A DNA stretch of 64,000 bases from Phymatolithon calcareum (Eukaryota > Rhodophyta > Florideophyceae > Hapalidiales), in NCBI GenBank assembly GCA_977006965.1, contig OZ345376.1, forward strand, positions 2,232,001 through 2,296,000. Reading direction: 5' to 3'. Positions 10,136-21,600 of the stretch are shown piece by piece (the stretch's first letter is position 1; every line of letters starts with the position of its first letter). The translations under genes and the position numbers were made by a program. Below the pieces are notes generated by a model, which did no database searches, had not been told where the DNA came from, and worked only from the letters and a program-made list of their open reading frames with translations.

Positions 10136-11284
10136 TCGCTACGGCACTGGAGGTTGCGGGAAACTTCGAATTTAGTGCGTTTTGACACTATCTTTGTGTC
10201 GTAACTCTGTTAAATATTTGCCACTAAATATGCATTAAATTGAAGGCGCGATATTTTAAAAACCGAAAGAAATATTGGCCATTACCATATAGATGCATAC
10301 ATTTGAAAGAACATATATTTGTCATATGTTGGAAAAATTTGAAATTATTCGTATATATTTGTATGACAAATATTCGACGATGCTTCTCTATATGCCGAAT
10401 TTTTCTTCTTCTATACATAATTCCAACTCATTCAAAAGTAGAGATAGAATGACTTCAACCAAAGAATATGGTGTAGTTCGTGATTTCTTGCAAACTGGAG
10501 AGACAACAGATTTCATGGCGATATTGGCGAATATTCGAGAACTTGAGCGCCATATTTCTGCTCTTCACGATTTGTATGTATGTAAGTTGCTTCGCTCCCA
10601 AGTGGGGCTTGCAAGGCAGTGCTTTATTGTTCCGAATTATCTTCTACTTAGATTACGGCAGATCGTTATTTCTGCTAGGTAATTAGGAGAGCACTCCCTC
10701 TTCGCTGCCTACCGCTCGACGATTCGATTCCACCCGGGGCAAGCGTGGTGGTTCCACGTTCCGTGAGTCCACGTGGACGGCCAGATTGATTGGACTCTTT
10801 TCTTTACCGCTCCCTTATCTTCTTTACACGTATGATGCACTGTAATCCCTCCGTATCGACGACGGAAAAACCCGTTCTTCACGATTTTTAAATCGTGAAG
10901 AACGTCATTAAAATGACGGCATACTTCTTCTTCCATCAAGTAGATTGCACAGCCCCCTTCATGGAATTCGGTCTAACTTGAACGCTTGCGACTTGGTGGC
11001 GGAATATTCGCCACTTTAATATCTCACATATGGCATATATGTGGTTTTCTGTAAAAATGAATATATTCGAGTTTTTTCGAATATATGACAAACATATATG
11101 CATTTACATGGTAATGGCCAAAACTTCTTTAGGTTTTTTAAAATGTCGTGCCTTCAATTTAATGCATATTTAGTGGCAAATATTTAACAGTGTTAAAATG
11201 CACAGATAGTGTCAAAACGAACTAATTTCGAAGTTTCCCTCATCCTCCTGTTTCATAATATGATACAGTGCCGTAGCGAAGCAT
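10136..11284. mobile_element. Long-TIR non-autonomous DNA transposon (MITE-like), about 1.15 kb
   Basis: The first about 200 bp (TCGCTACGGCACTG onward) reappear in inverted orientation at about 11090-11284. They share GGGAAACTTCGAA, CGTTTTGACACTATC, AATATTTGCCACTAAATATG and TGGCCATTACCAT. One arm carries an extra insert after CGGCACTG. No transposase motif lies between, and I found no convincing target duplication. Confidence 0.7.
10874..10917. repeat. Two adjacent perfect hairpins
   Basis: GTTCTTCACGATTT pairs exactly with 10890-10903 across a 2-base loop. GTCATT/AATGAC (10904-10917) follows immediately. They lie inside the long-TIR element. Confidence 0.85.
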
Positions 11285-11475
11285 TATTCTGATAGCAATC
11301 AGAAATAGTGTTTCATAAATAATAAATCTGGAATTGTGCAAGAGGATGCGCTTCGTGAAATTTCGAATAATAAGTATTGCCTTTTGACAGGTACTTTCAG
11401 GCCGTAAAATTGTTAAATGTATGGCACTAAAGATAAATTATGGACCTACTTATAATCCAGCCGCGCACGGTCGAT
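11285..11475 (+). repeat. Dispersed repeat R4, copy 1
   Basis: About 190 bp closely matching 23985-24180 in the same orientation, including CAATCAGAAATAGTGTTTC, TCTGGAATTGTGCAAGAGGA and GCACTAAAGATAAATTATGG. Confidence 0.85.
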
Positions 11476-12599
11476 ACATCCGTATGCATAACAAGTAGCT
11501 TCGGCGACCGGTCCTGAAGACTGTTCCCGACAATATAGAGCCTTTCTAAGTCACGAAATGGGAGCGATTTGGTTCAGGAGGTACTCGTAGACATATCAAA
11601 GATCTTTGGTCGGGCGAGCATGTCACTGTACGTGAATTGGTTCTAGCTCGGCATTCTCTAAAGAAGGCCAAGGTAGAGAGAGTGATAGTATCCAAAGTAA
11701 CGGAGGGGTAGGCAGACGATGATATTTCAGGACGTCAACATGTTGAACCGAGGCAAGCACCGGCAAAGCGCGGTAGCGGCAAGGTGTGTTCACAGTAGAC
11801 GAAATCGCCAATCTTCTTCCCGAAACGACAGTTTATTGTCCTCTTTCAGAGCCAGTAGTTCCCCAGAAAGTAATGAAAGCTTAGATACAGACTTCAGAAG
11901 CTCTTAACTCCCTTTTGACGGCTCTCTCGCCTACGCTCTGCAAAACTTTTCGGACCAGGCATTGCAAGAGGAATCTGATGTAAATACACCCGACCACAAA
12001 CCGAATACTAGTGTTCACGGGATGCCATAATAGGAGCTAAAAGCTCTATTTTCGCTTGAGGGACGAGCTCCCAGTCAGCTTGGGAGACTTCCATCTCTAT
12101 ACGGAGATTTACTATGCAAAATAGAGCTGTTGAACAATCCTATTCTCTGGTGTAATTTTTGAAGATGGGCGTTGTCAAGTTGAATTTTACATCCTTCAGC
12201 CTGAAGGATGGGAGGCATACAATTCTGGGAGTGCCCAGATCGACAAGCTCAATCGATGCTGCTACGAGAGTTTGTATAAATTGAAGGCGTTGTAACCCAG
12301 AAGTGGTCATTCTGCGTCAATACATCCCTTCTGGCAGTTCACGTGACCTAACGTCGAAGGGTTCTACGCACATCAGATGTATTATCCATGATTTGTTCGG
12401 AAATCACTTCGAAATATCTTCGCTTCGCATTGTTCTGCTGATGCTCTATCATTCTGGATGAGCACAGGAGAATAACAGCCAATAATCAACTACTCCAGAA
12501 TGCGCTTTTGCCTCCGGGAGCGGCGTTGAAACTCACTTAGCTCCCAATAAAAATGAAAACCAAAGACATGGATGGCATGATGACTACTTTCGATTTCCA
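11476..12599. other. Unassigned repeat-region DNA
   Basis: No supported gene. The right end probably includes decayed upstream sequence of the L-A reverse transcriptase. Confidence 0.3.
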
Positions 12600-12685
12600 G
12601 AAGATGTGCAGAGTTTGCGAAATCAAGAAGACGACCCTCCAGAGCTACGGTTGGAGACAGGCAGTAGAAGTGGTTCCTAATTGAC

Positions 12686-13291
12686 AGAGGAGTACCTCAG
12701 GGGTCTCTGCTGAGTCCAAGTTTGTACAACCTTTTCATGGACGAATTCGCGGAAAGAATAAGCCGAGTGCCACGAGAAGTCGCAGATGTAGCCGCAGTCG
12801 TCTTTGTGGACGACGTTCTCCTGTCGGCAAAGACACCAGAGGGACTACATAGAATGTTAAATATAGCATCGAAATGGGCAAGGGACAGGCAGATGGTTTG
12901 GAACACGAAAACTGGGAAGAGCGAAGTTCTTCTCTCGGACGATACAAGATCACCCATTTTCAAGCTTGCAGAAAAAACGCTGGCAAAGGTCAAAGAATTC
13001 GCATACCTTGGCATCTCACTCAGTAATGAGGGAGTTACCGATACAAATATGCTTGAGCGCATCCGACACGCCAAGATCGCGGTATATCAACTGAGGTCCC
13101 TGGGTGTCTCTTTGCGGGCACTCAACCCCTTGAAAGCAGTGAAGACACACAAGGCGTTGATACAACCGAGATGGGAGTATGCAATACAACTGACGCCATG
13201 GACGCCAAGAGTCCAGACAGCTATCGCAGAAGTGGAGAAGATATTATTCGCAAAAGTATTCGGTCCAATATCGAAAAACCGCTATGTCTGA
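12686..13291 (+). pseudogene. Reverse transcriptase fragment (L-A)
   Basis: Reads RGVPQGSLLSPSLYN (12686-12730), then FVDDVLL with the catalytic Asp pair (about 12806-12826). WNTKTGKSEVLLS follows, then YLGISLSNEG and ALIQPRWEYAIQLTPWT, the usual order of the palm and thumb of LINE-type reverse transcriptases. An in-frame stop at 12665 cuts the upstream fingers. The same protein is encoded at 15657-15290 (minus), and a relative at about 19960-20573 (L-D). Confidence 0.85.
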
Positions 13292-13351
13292 CTTCGCCTT
13301 CTTTGCCGAATTCACAACGCCGAAAAAAGGAGACTCGTTCTAGCACTCAGA

Positions 13352-13836
13352 ATGCTGGAACGAGCTAGATCAAAGAAAAGGAGCCTTCTGGCCGTCCCAA
13401 TCGAGAAAAGAGATTTGGATGAACTGCAGTGGGTTAGTCGAGACATATCGGCAATGCTACAGTGCGACCTATTCGAGACGGCACTGACTTTCTTCAAGCA
13501 GGGAGTTTTAACAAAATCGTTGCGGACTTTGCTCTTCAAAGACGAAGGAGAGGTCTTGGAGTTCAACAGAAATATTCCCTACGATCTGCCGGGTTCTACC
13601 CTGGCGATTGTCAGACTCCCGAAAACACGGCACCGCCAATTTGCAGTAAAGTGGGCATTCGGTTGGTTCCCCCCAATGAGCACGTCACTTCTCACAGACA
13701 AGTTCGGTGATAATGTACCAATCCTCATGAGAAACCTGGAAGAATACCTCTGAATATATCAACTGACCAAAGAGGAGATTGATATCACTGAAAAAGCTCT
13801 AGACAAGCTACTCTTCTTCACTATCGTCTTTTACGA
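13352..13836 (+). pseudogene. L-A C-terminal region
   Basis: The open stretch 13352-13753 includes RLPKTRHRQFAVKWAFGWFP...DKFG. After a stop, the frame resumes with ALDKLLFF (13797-13820). The equivalent in L-D is RKLALQYACGRFP...EEFG...ALDELLLF, so this is the shared LINE C-terminal module of unknown function. Confidence 0.7.
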
Positions 13837-14065
13837 CGTCATGGAATAGACAAGGCGTCAATTGAGGAAATCTGATCAGTGGACCCCAAGCTTTTCCCTC
13901 CCTTTTTAGGGAGAGGGTTTTTGCAGCTAGGGCTACGACGTTTAACCCGGGTTACAAGTATTTGAATAGATGATCGAAGCTACAAAGTAGCTGTTGAAAC
14001 GCATCTCCCTTGCAGTCTCATCAGTGTTACTGAGGGCGTTTAATAAATTCCAAATTCAAAAAAAA

Positions 14066-14526
14066 CTCTTTGAAGGAAATCAGTGTTCGGTGCTTACCGT
14101 GAGATTACCGCGGTGATCGAACTAGTCGCCTTACAACGTACTTTAGCGTCGTTGAAGATGAGTGCAGAAATTGAGTTTGAGTGCAAGAGACTTAGAGGAG
14201 TTCTCGTTGGGAGAGAATTACGAATCAAGAACGTTTTGAGTAGCCAGAGGACTTTAGCTTAGAGACTGGAGGGCCTGATCGGACCAAACGAACCACAAGC
14301 GACAAAAGACAAGATTCCGGCGCGGGCACCCGTGCCCACGCCGGCGCAAGTGGCCGCAGCAGTAAAGCTGCGCAACGCGATTCTTCTCACGGTAATTCGA
14401 TCGGAAATGGCTGGCGCTATCGCGAACGCGCTCGCCTGGGACTCGGCAAATCGAGAACTTGCCACGCTCGAAATGCCAGACCCAACCCCGCCGTCGCTAG
14501 ATTTCCAAGAAATCGTACTAGTTTAA
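14066..14526 (+). pseudogene. LINE C-terminal remnant (L-B-like) with helical extension
   Basis: 14110-14250 encodes ELVALQRTLASLKM...EFECKRL...GRELRIKNVL after small frame repairs, resembling the L-B tail at 44749-44492 (minus). A second open stretch (14270-14525) encodes an alanine-rich helix (AVKLRNAILLTVI) and ends in a stop. That helix loosely resembles the tail at 21300-21495. Confidence 0.5.
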
Positions 14527-14689
14527 GCGAATTGATACAGGCCGGTTATGATAACCGGTCCGGCTACCCGTGAACCTGTGCGTCACAGGAAAGAGCCAAG
14601 AGTTCAGTCAGGAATTTTTCCCCGCTACATTGCAGGGTTTTTTGAAATGACAAGAGCTGTGCTCCGGCCTCTCTAGGGGAGAAAACTAT

Positions 14690-14983
14690 CGCCTTCTTGT
14701 AGTATGGTAGTACATGGATTCCGCCCTGTGCGGTGTGCCGCAACGCTCAAGGAAGCTGGGAGAGAAGACAGAAGGAAATGAAAGAAGGCAGAGAGATGAT
14801 TAGCTTCCGTGAACGTCCTAAATGGTTTCCAACTCGGGTATTCCTTTGAAGGACGGCGAATGAAGATTGGCTGCGTAGCGATATGGATGTTAAGCTGAAC
14901 CGTGGTCTGCATCTTGTGCAGCTCGGACAGCTGTTGTGACATCAAGTACCACTCGTATCTGTTGAAGTCTACTAGAGCCGTAA
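14690..14983 (+). mobile_element. LINE L-I fragment (plus)
   Basis: Reverse complement of 24470-24767, sharing GGAAGCTGGGAGAGAAGACA, GGACGGCGAATGAAGATTGG and GTACCACTCGTATCTG. It stops short of the (AAAG)n tail seen in the other copies. Confidence 0.8.
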
Positions 14984-15067
14984 GTTTAGACTGTTTACCA
15001 GTGGAAGTACCACAAATGTGTATTGCGGCGTCATCAATGCTGTTACTTGATGAGCTCTGGAGGGTTT

Positions 15068-15665
15068 TTCTGAATTTGGAATTTATTAAACGCCCTCAGA
15101 AACACTGATGAGACTGCAAGGGAGATGCGTTTCAACAGCTACTTTGTAGCTTCGATCATCTATTCAAATACTTGTAACCCGGGTTAAACGTCGTAGCCCT
15201 AGCTGCAAAAACCCTCTCCCTAAAAAGGGAGGGAAAAGCTTGGGGTCCACTGATCAGATTTCCTCAATTGACGCCTTGTCTATTCCATGTCTTTCTGGAC
15301 TCTCGGCGTCCATGGCGTCAGTTGTATGGCATACTCCCATCTCGGTTGCATCAAAGCCTTGTATGTCTTCACTGCTTTCAAGGGGTTGAGTGCCCGCAAC
15401 GAGACACCCAGGGACCTCAGTTGATATACCGCGATCTTAGCGTGTCGGATGCGCTCAAGCATATTTGTATCGGTAACTCCCTCATTACTGAGTGAGATGC
15501 CAAGGTATGCGACTTCTTTGACCTTTTCCAGCGTTTTCTCTGCAAGCTTGAAAATGGGTGATCTTGTATCGTCCGAGAGAAGAACTTCGCTCTTCCCAGT
15601 TTTCGTGTTCCAAACCATCTGCCTGTCCCTTGCCCATTTTGATGCTGTATTTACCATTCTATGTA
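15068..15665 (-). mobile_element. L-A copy 2, internally deleted (minus)
   Basis: The minus strand encodes the same reverse-transcriptase segment as 12853-13215. It then jumps from TPWTPRVQ directly to the segment before the 3' UTR (equivalent to 13836), losing about 620 bp. Its 5' side is cut at 15665, where a Tigger-like element starts at a TA. Confidence 0.85.
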
Positions 15666-15971
15666 CAGGGGGGGTCGCTATATAGTGCCGGGTTATATAG
15701 TGCTGCCCTCTACTTAGTGCTACTTATTATGGGCTGGCACGATAATCATATCAAAGACACGTGTAGTTGCTTACAGAGAATTCCTGGCCGACATTCTTCT
15801 CTTCGTCTCCTCAGCTCTCCATCTCACCATCTCACCTCTGTGGACCGTGATTGGCACCCAGGGCAGAAAAGAACGCGGCTGACTCTTCAACAAAAGCTTG
15901 AAGCACTTCGCATGCTGAACACAGGCTCTCTTGACTCAGCAGTTATCCACAAGTTCAGTGTCTCTCGGTGA
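15664..15971 (+). mobile_element. Tigger/pogo-like DNA transposon, 5' end
   Basis: CAGGGGGGGTCGCTATATAG begins at 15666, right after a TA that belongs to L-A copy 2, as expected for Tc1/mariner-group insertion. The downstream frame (about 15850-15971) encodes KRTRLTLQQKLEALRMLNTG then VIHKFSVSR. This is the CENP-B/psq-type N-terminal helix-turn-helix of Tigger transposases. The element is cut off by the adjoining hAT fragment; no 3' end was seen. Confidence 0.7.
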
Positions 15972-16625
15972 TTCGTCACGAAGCTGAAAAAAGATGACCC
16001 TCAACTCAGCAGTTGCCTCTGGACGTTTCAAATATTGAACGGCTAGATTTTCGTCTTCGCTCATCGAGAATTCCTTGTGGGCTTGTATTTTGACTATTGC
16101 CGACTCAAACATAGGGTGCTCTATGATATCAGCACTTGATGCCAATCGATCGTGGGTCTCCGGACACCGATCGAGAGTTTCATCAAATAAAGCTCGGACT
16201 TGGTACAAACTTATAGTTTCATTCTGCAGGGCTTTTGTTGCTGAATCAAAATTCGCCAATTCAACGCACAGCCCTTCAACTTTCTTGTGCTACACAGGAT
16301 TCAATAAAAGGTTTTCGAACCCCGGTATCTCCACGTCAGCAAAGTGCGGGTGCAGTTTGGTACTCCTTTTCAGCATGACATAGGTGGAGGACGATCTGGT
16401 CTCATTGCAACCCAAACGACGTAATTGAGTCAATTTTCTCAGCTTGGCAGCAGCGACGGGGGACTGCAGCTTTTTCATTATAAAACTGACTTTGTCGATG
16501 AGCGTTTTATGGGTCTGCATAAAGTTCTTTACGGCCAGATTGAAGAGATGACTTGCACAACCGATTAAGTTACAATCCGTTTTCTTTGCAACAGATAGAT
16601 TAGCGTTGCAATTATCGCCGATCAG
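15936..16625 (-). pseudogene. hAT-superfamily transposase fragment
   Basis: Read on the minus strand from 16625: GDNCNANLSV, then GCASHLFNLAVKNFM, then KLRKLTQLRRLGCNETRSSSTYVMLKR (16450-16350). After a frameshift near 16260-16290 comes ATKALQNETISLYQVRALFD...DIIEHPMFESAIVKIQ. This block order is characteristic of the catalytic and insertion region of BED-type hAT transposases found in protists and fungi. Both ends are missing: L-C abuts at 16625 and the Tigger fragment at the other side. Confidence 0.75.
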
Positions 16626-17455
16626 TGCGACGACGTTTGGAAGTGGAATCTACGTTCTTCGGGGAATTCCTTGGGAAACCAGGAAAAAAAAGCTTGGAGT
16701 GGTGCAGGGCCATATGTCGCGTCCTCCAACCCAAGGAGAGAAGAGACGTCCTGGAAATACGCTTTGTGCGGAGATTGATACGAAGACATGATTCGCTGAT
16801 ATTTGGTCGAAAAACAGAGATCGCAAGCAAGTAACGTGTAGAAGCAGAGAGAGATATTGTCCATGCGAGAGTGATTGGCCTCCTGTGCGAAGCTAAAAAC
16901 GAAACGGCGGGTACGAGAAAACATCAAGAAATACCAAAGAAACAAGATACTGGAGGCCTCAGAGGATGTAGAAAAGTCGAAAAAAACACCCATACCACAA
17001 GCGAAAGTGTCGTTACCCCCGCAACTTCTCTTCAACGCAGGAAGGCATAAAACACTTGACATCAAGTGGTCATTTGGAATGTTCCCTGTCAGGAGCACCT
17101 CCACACGGGCCAATGTGGGAAAGATGCCATCGAAGACGTGACAAATGGCCTCGCAAAAGAAAAACTCTCGAAGGAAGACAGCGACTGGACCAAGCGAGCA
17201 CTCGACGATCTTCTAACCATGTTTCATGCTGTGGGCAAGTAAGGACTGCCCAAAGCTTGAAAAAACAACGTGTCACAGGACAGGGGAGTAATTTTCCCCC
17301 TCGAGGTCCCGAAAGGAGACCAGAGGTGGGTCATTGTAGTCCACTGAATCGTGTTACACCAACACAAGAAGAAACTCTTCCTTAGACAGAAGCTAGAGAA
17401 AACCTCTTGACCCTAGGAAGATTGCCCCAAACTTCAGCAGATGCGTTGGAAACTT
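16625..17455 (+). mobile_element. LINE L-C 3' portion with coding remnants
   Basis: The frame 16625-16834 encodes VESTFFGEFLGKPGKKS...CRVLQPKERRD, equivalent to the segment after the reverse-transcriptase thumb in L-A and L-D. 16875-17140 gives KWSFGMFPVRSTS (shared C-terminal module). A 13-bp deletion relative to the copy at 18845-19190 breaks the frame. The 3' UTR ends ACTTTTAAATGAAATCTACA with a CTT-rich tail. A minus-strand 3' end lies at 55060-55290. Confidence 0.75.
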
Positions 17456-18339
17456 TTAAATGAAATCTACATTTCTTCTTCTTTGCTCAAATATATGTTT
17501 TGCATGTAGTAAAGTGCAGATCAAAGCTGTTTTTAACTAATTAGTTGTTTATTTAAGGACCTATATCCCCATCTTAGATTTTCACTTTTATTTTTTATGA
17601 GATGGGAATCCGAGAAGCTCATTGAACACTTACATAGTTGGCTTAGGAATAAAAAGTCTTCGCGCCGTGGAAACTTTTTCTAGATATTCTCAGCAGAGGG
17701 TTCCTTGTAAAATCGGGACAGCTCCTTAAACGCGCAGTTAAAGACCACTTCCTGATCAGTTCTTCACATTTTGAAAACTGTTATAGAGATCCAAGAAAGT
17801 AGGCTACGCAAAAACCAAAACAAATCAAAGAAAAGGGATGAAATAAGGAAGAAGTGCAGAGCACTTTTCGTAATTCTGATCTTGAAAAAGAATCGCCTAC
17901 AAAGATGGACAATTATCTCGAAAAGTACTGCATGAATTTCTTATTGCCTCGGTCAAAAGTTTCAAATGGATGTAGACTACTACAGGAATACCGCAAATTT
18001 GGTAAAATCGAACGTCTAGGTGGCAAACAAGTTCGCGCCGCGAGACCAAAAGTTTTTTAAATCGGTAAACGAACAGGCGAAAAATGTAGTAAAATTCACG
18101 TCGCGCCCCGACGAGAAGCTGAACCTGTTCGAAGGAAACACAGTAAGCATTTTTCTGTAATGATTGATTAGAGCCGAATATTGGAAACTTTTGCTGACTT
18201 CATATTTGAAATATTTCACTGTTTCTACACATTTTCTTGAAACTGGATGCAGTACCGTCGGTGCAAACGACATAATTAAAATTTTCATCCAGTTTATGAG
18301 CATTTTTCGGCCAGTGAGAGCGCTCATTTGCGCTATGTG
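17456..18339. other. AT-rich unassigned DNA
   Basis: Short open frames occur on both strands (17854-18060 plus, 18016-18327 minus), but none carries a recognisable motif. Nothing is supported. Confidence 0.3.
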
Positions 18340-18775
18340 TGGCGTCCAACGCCACTATCATAATCCTATACAAATAGATCCCTTCAATTTTTCATTACAG
18401 CTTTCATTTACAGTAAGCCATTACAGATAGCATCACAGTCTTTACAGTACCATAGGTTTCGATGCGTACTTACACCATGAAGGATCACCAAGGGCAAACC
18501 TTAGAACCGCTGCTTACAGCTTACAGGTACTTACACTGTAAGCACCTCGGCGGCGCCTTCGGCGGGCTAGGAAGCCGCGAAGCGGCTTCCAGACTCTTCC
18601 ATTGATCCATTTATCATATTGCCAAGTCATCTTTGATCCAATTATCATATTGCCAATTCTTTTTCTATAAAGTTCGCGCTTCGCGCCGCCCTTGGCTTTC
18701 CGCCAGGGAACAACCCGACTAAACCCAGTGTGCCAACTTGTGCGTTTCAAACCCCACACTATGATAGTGAAATGG
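18340..18775 (+). repeat. Dispersed repeat R5, copy 1
   Basis: Matches 23485-23870 in the same orientation: GTCCAACGCCA, many short TTACAG units, ACTTACACCATGAAGGATCA, a GC-rich hairpin-prone part, and an end block CAGTGTGCCAACTTGT. Sequence resembling a pol III B box (GTTCGTTTCAAACC) near the end could mean a SINE, but no matching A box was found. Confidence 0.7.
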
Positions 18776-18779
18776 CAAA

Positions 18780-19190
18780 GCTGATGCGACATGCTCAAAG
18801 AGCAATGCTGAGGGCTTTCCCAAAATGAAACTTTACTCCATTTAAAAAAATCTAACATGGCTAGAAGCTCGTCGAGTGCTCGCTTGGTCACGTCGCTGTC
18901 TTCTTTCGAGAGTTTGTCTTTTGCGAGGCCATTTGTCACGTCTTCGATGGCATCTTTCCCACATTGGCCCGTGAGTTCGATAAATTTGGAGGTGCTCACG
19001 GCAGGGAACATTCCAAATGACCACTTGATGTCAAGTGTTTAATGCCTTCCTGCGTTGAAGAGAAGTTGCGGGGGTAACGACAATTTCGCGTGTGGTATGG
19101 GTGTTTTTTTCGACTTTTCCACATCCGCTGAGGCCTCCAGTATCTTGTTTCTTTGGTATTTCTTGATGTTTGTCGAAGCCGTCGTTTAAC
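18780..19190 (-). pseudogene. L-C C-terminal fragment (minus)
   Basis: The minus frame encodes FGMFPAVSTSKFIELTG followed by a helix ending KRALDELLAML. Bases 18845-19190 are nearly identical in reverse complement to 16900-17240, and this copy keeps 13 bp that the other lost. Confidence 0.8.
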
Positions 19191-19399
19191 TAGAAGGAGG
19201 AGTCTAGTTCCTTCTCCATTCTTAGCATTTCTCCAGGGTCCAGATAATATTTGCTAGTTTCTTGCGCAGAGTCTCCAGGTGGTGCTCCGCAATCTTACCA
19301 AAATTTTCGGATACTAACGTCGTGCTCACTTGGGGGAATCTTCGGCTCGCATATTTTAGTGTCAGCTGTGGATGTCATACCTACGGGTGCAATATTCGC

Positions 19400-19890
19400 A
19401 AACTATCCGCCTCCTTCAGCACCATTCTCAGCAAACGAGGACGCCAATATACATCTCATAGTGTCTGCCAAACATCCAATGAAGCTATGGGTGTGACAGG
19501 AGATCCGACTGTACTCACTTGGATTCGCTACTTCACATCGCAGTCGCCTCAGTTGATTCTGAAACATCGTTTCTGTGAGCTCGGAGTCTTCAGCCTGAGA
19601 TGTTGTCTCGCATTCTTCCATATACGTGTTGAGCCCCTGTTTCAAGATTCCAAGGCGATATAATTGTCCGAAGAAATGCATCGTTCGGACTGCTCTTCCA
19701 GAGGAAAGACGACTTTATCGGGAGGTTGTGCAACAATGGTTCATAGTCCTCGCCAGTGTCAGTACCAAGCTGGTACATGAGATTATCAATGTTTCGGTGT
19801 CTGCTTTCGAAATGGATGGGTGCGTTACCTTCCCGGGAAACAGAAGCTCAACGCTCTCGACCATGAGCTTTGAAAAATGGGCCAGCTGAA
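19400..19890 (-). pseudogene. Decayed open frame of unknown transposon
   Basis: Minus-strand frames (19681-19403 and 19778-19590 with extension to about 19890) run through a contiguous stretch with at least one stop or frameshift. The protein has no motif I recognise. Surrounded by LINE remnants, it is more likely transposon-derived than a host gene. Confidence 0.35.
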
Positions 19891-19949
19891 GTGATGTAAT
19901 ATTTTCAATACGGTAAGTTACGCGGCCCGTGCAGCATTCGTGAAATGAT

Positions 19950-21500
19950 CTCCCCTTATTCCAAGCTTATACAATATTTTCATGGACGAGTTTGCCGAAC
20001 GCATGAGCGAGGTTAGCAGAACCTGGGCTTATATACCCGCTGTACTGTTCGCTGACGACGTACTCCTCTAAGCGAAATCACCCGAGGCACTACAAGGGCT
20101 GTTGAACATAGCCACACATTGGGCTCATCAGCGTGGAATGACCTGTAACACAAAAAAACGGCAAGAGCGAGATCTTAGAGTCAGAAGAAAACATCGGCCC
20201 AGACCTTGACGTCGATGATAGGGTCCTCGAGCGCGTTCCGGAGGCTACATACCTTGGCGTATCCCTTGGGCCGAAGGGCGTGGCAGATAGCCTAATACTG
20301 CAACGACTGAAGAAGGCCCGAACCGGAGTCTACGAGTTGCGCAAACATGAAATTTTCAAGAAAGGCCTCACCATCCAGAAGTTCATCCAGGAGTATAAAG
20401 CTTTAATACAGCATCGATGGGAGTATGCATTGCATTTGACACCGTGGACACAAGAAGCACAGAATGCCGTCAAGAAAGTGGAGCAGACGTTCTTTACCCA
20501 GATGTTTGGGCCAGAAGAACCGACAGACTCCGCCTGTTATGTCGAATCCAAGCCCCGAGCCAGCGACGAATAATACTAGCCTTCAAAATCCTGAGGAAGT
20601 CAAAGTGAAGAGAACGCAGATATCTTCCACATCAGCTGGAATAAGAAAAAATTTTGGAGCTCCAAGCTGCGAAGAACGGTATGGACGCGATGACACTAGA
20701 GATCAGTTTGATAAGGCGGTAAGGAATATTCAAACCACCAAAACGGCCGGGAGTCTTCGAACAACGTTTATGACTGTGGAACGAAAAACAAAACGGAAGA
20801 TCCCACATGACAAGAAAAGAGAGTTCCCAGTAATTCCAAAGTTTCCCAAGGTTAAACGTAGACAATTAGCGCTGCAATGCTCATGTGGAATGTCCCACAA
20901 GTGTCCACAAATACAATGATGGAGAGATTCGGGAACAAGGTCCAACAACCCATGGAGACCCTGTAGCGAAGCCTGTCAGGATACAAGCTCAAAAGAGAAA
21001 ACAGAGTTGGGACTGAAAACGCTCTGGAAGAGCTGCTGTTCTTCAGCAAGAGCATCGTCCATAGCATGCAAAATGATGAAAATCTTTTCTGAGCAAAAGA
21101 CAAGATACAAAAGACCAAGAACGCAAGGGGTCGCCCTTCTGTACGGCCCGCGACCAAAGCGACTGGGACAACTTCCGCATTGCACTTTCTGGCGCAACTT
21201 CAGGGCGGCCTCGCAACAGATCAGTATGAAGCACGGAGTGTCCGAAGATCCGCTTTGCAACGAGATAGTCGCGGCCGTCATGACAGACGAGGACCATCTC
21301 GACTGGGACACTTCTTTCACGCCGCCCTCGCCCGAGAGATCATCTTCTGCATCGACATCGGAAATTGTTGCCACCGCCGTCTGGAACGTGCTCTCCGCGC
21401 CGTGCGTCGTGCCGAATTAGGACGCACAACGCTCAAAGAAGTACAAGAACTCCGCACAGCCGAATCCCAGAGAAAAAACTTTCAAAACTCAATATGAACG
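19950..21500 (+). mobile_element. Non-LTR retrotransposon L-D, longest copy (decayed)
   Basis: Begins with SLYNIFMDEFAERMSE (19960-20010), then FADDVLL (20045-20070, catalytic Asp pair) and a frameshift in an A-run near 20155. Next come YLGVSLGPKGVADS (about 20250) and ALIQHRWEYALHLTPWT (20400-20450). The C-terminal module follows at 20690-20920, and an arginine-rich helix (FHAALAREIIF onward) runs to a stop near 21495. An A-rich stretch leads straight into the 10-bp satellite at 21601. Confidence 0.8.
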
Positions 21501-21600
21501 GCTGCATTTTGAGTCTCATCGCCCTCAAAAAATAAAAAGAAACAAGCGAGAACATCAATCAAACATCAGTCATCGACGGGAAAACAGAAAAGAAAAAATG

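Larger units (their letters stand above)
12600..14066 (+). mobile_element. Non-LTR retrotransposon L-A (5'-truncated, decayed)
   Basis: Carries the reverse transcriptase from the RGVPQGSLLSP motif onward (12686), a C-terminal region, and a 3' end. The 3' end is shared in inverted orientation with 15068-15290. It closes with GGGCGTTTAATAAATTCC and a short A-run near 14060. A stop (12665) and frame breaks (after 13291 and near 13753) make it inactive. Confidence 0.85.
13843..15290. repeat. Inverted repeat of the L-A 3' end (about 222-bp arms)
   Basis: 13843-14066 is matched almost base for base in reverse complement by 15068-15290. Shared features include AGACAAGGCGTCAATTGAGG, AAGCTTTTCCCTCCCT, AACCCGGGTTACAAGTATTTG and TTTAATAAATTCCAAATTC. 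The arms are about 1 kb apart. Confidence 0.9.

Noticed and set aside
10724-10745. tRNA-like B-box (GATTCGATTCC)
   Set aside because: The T-stem does not pair and no acceptor, D-arm or anticodon arm can be drawn.
10136-11284. Target duplication of the long-TIR element
   Set aside because: No convincing direct repeat at its borders.
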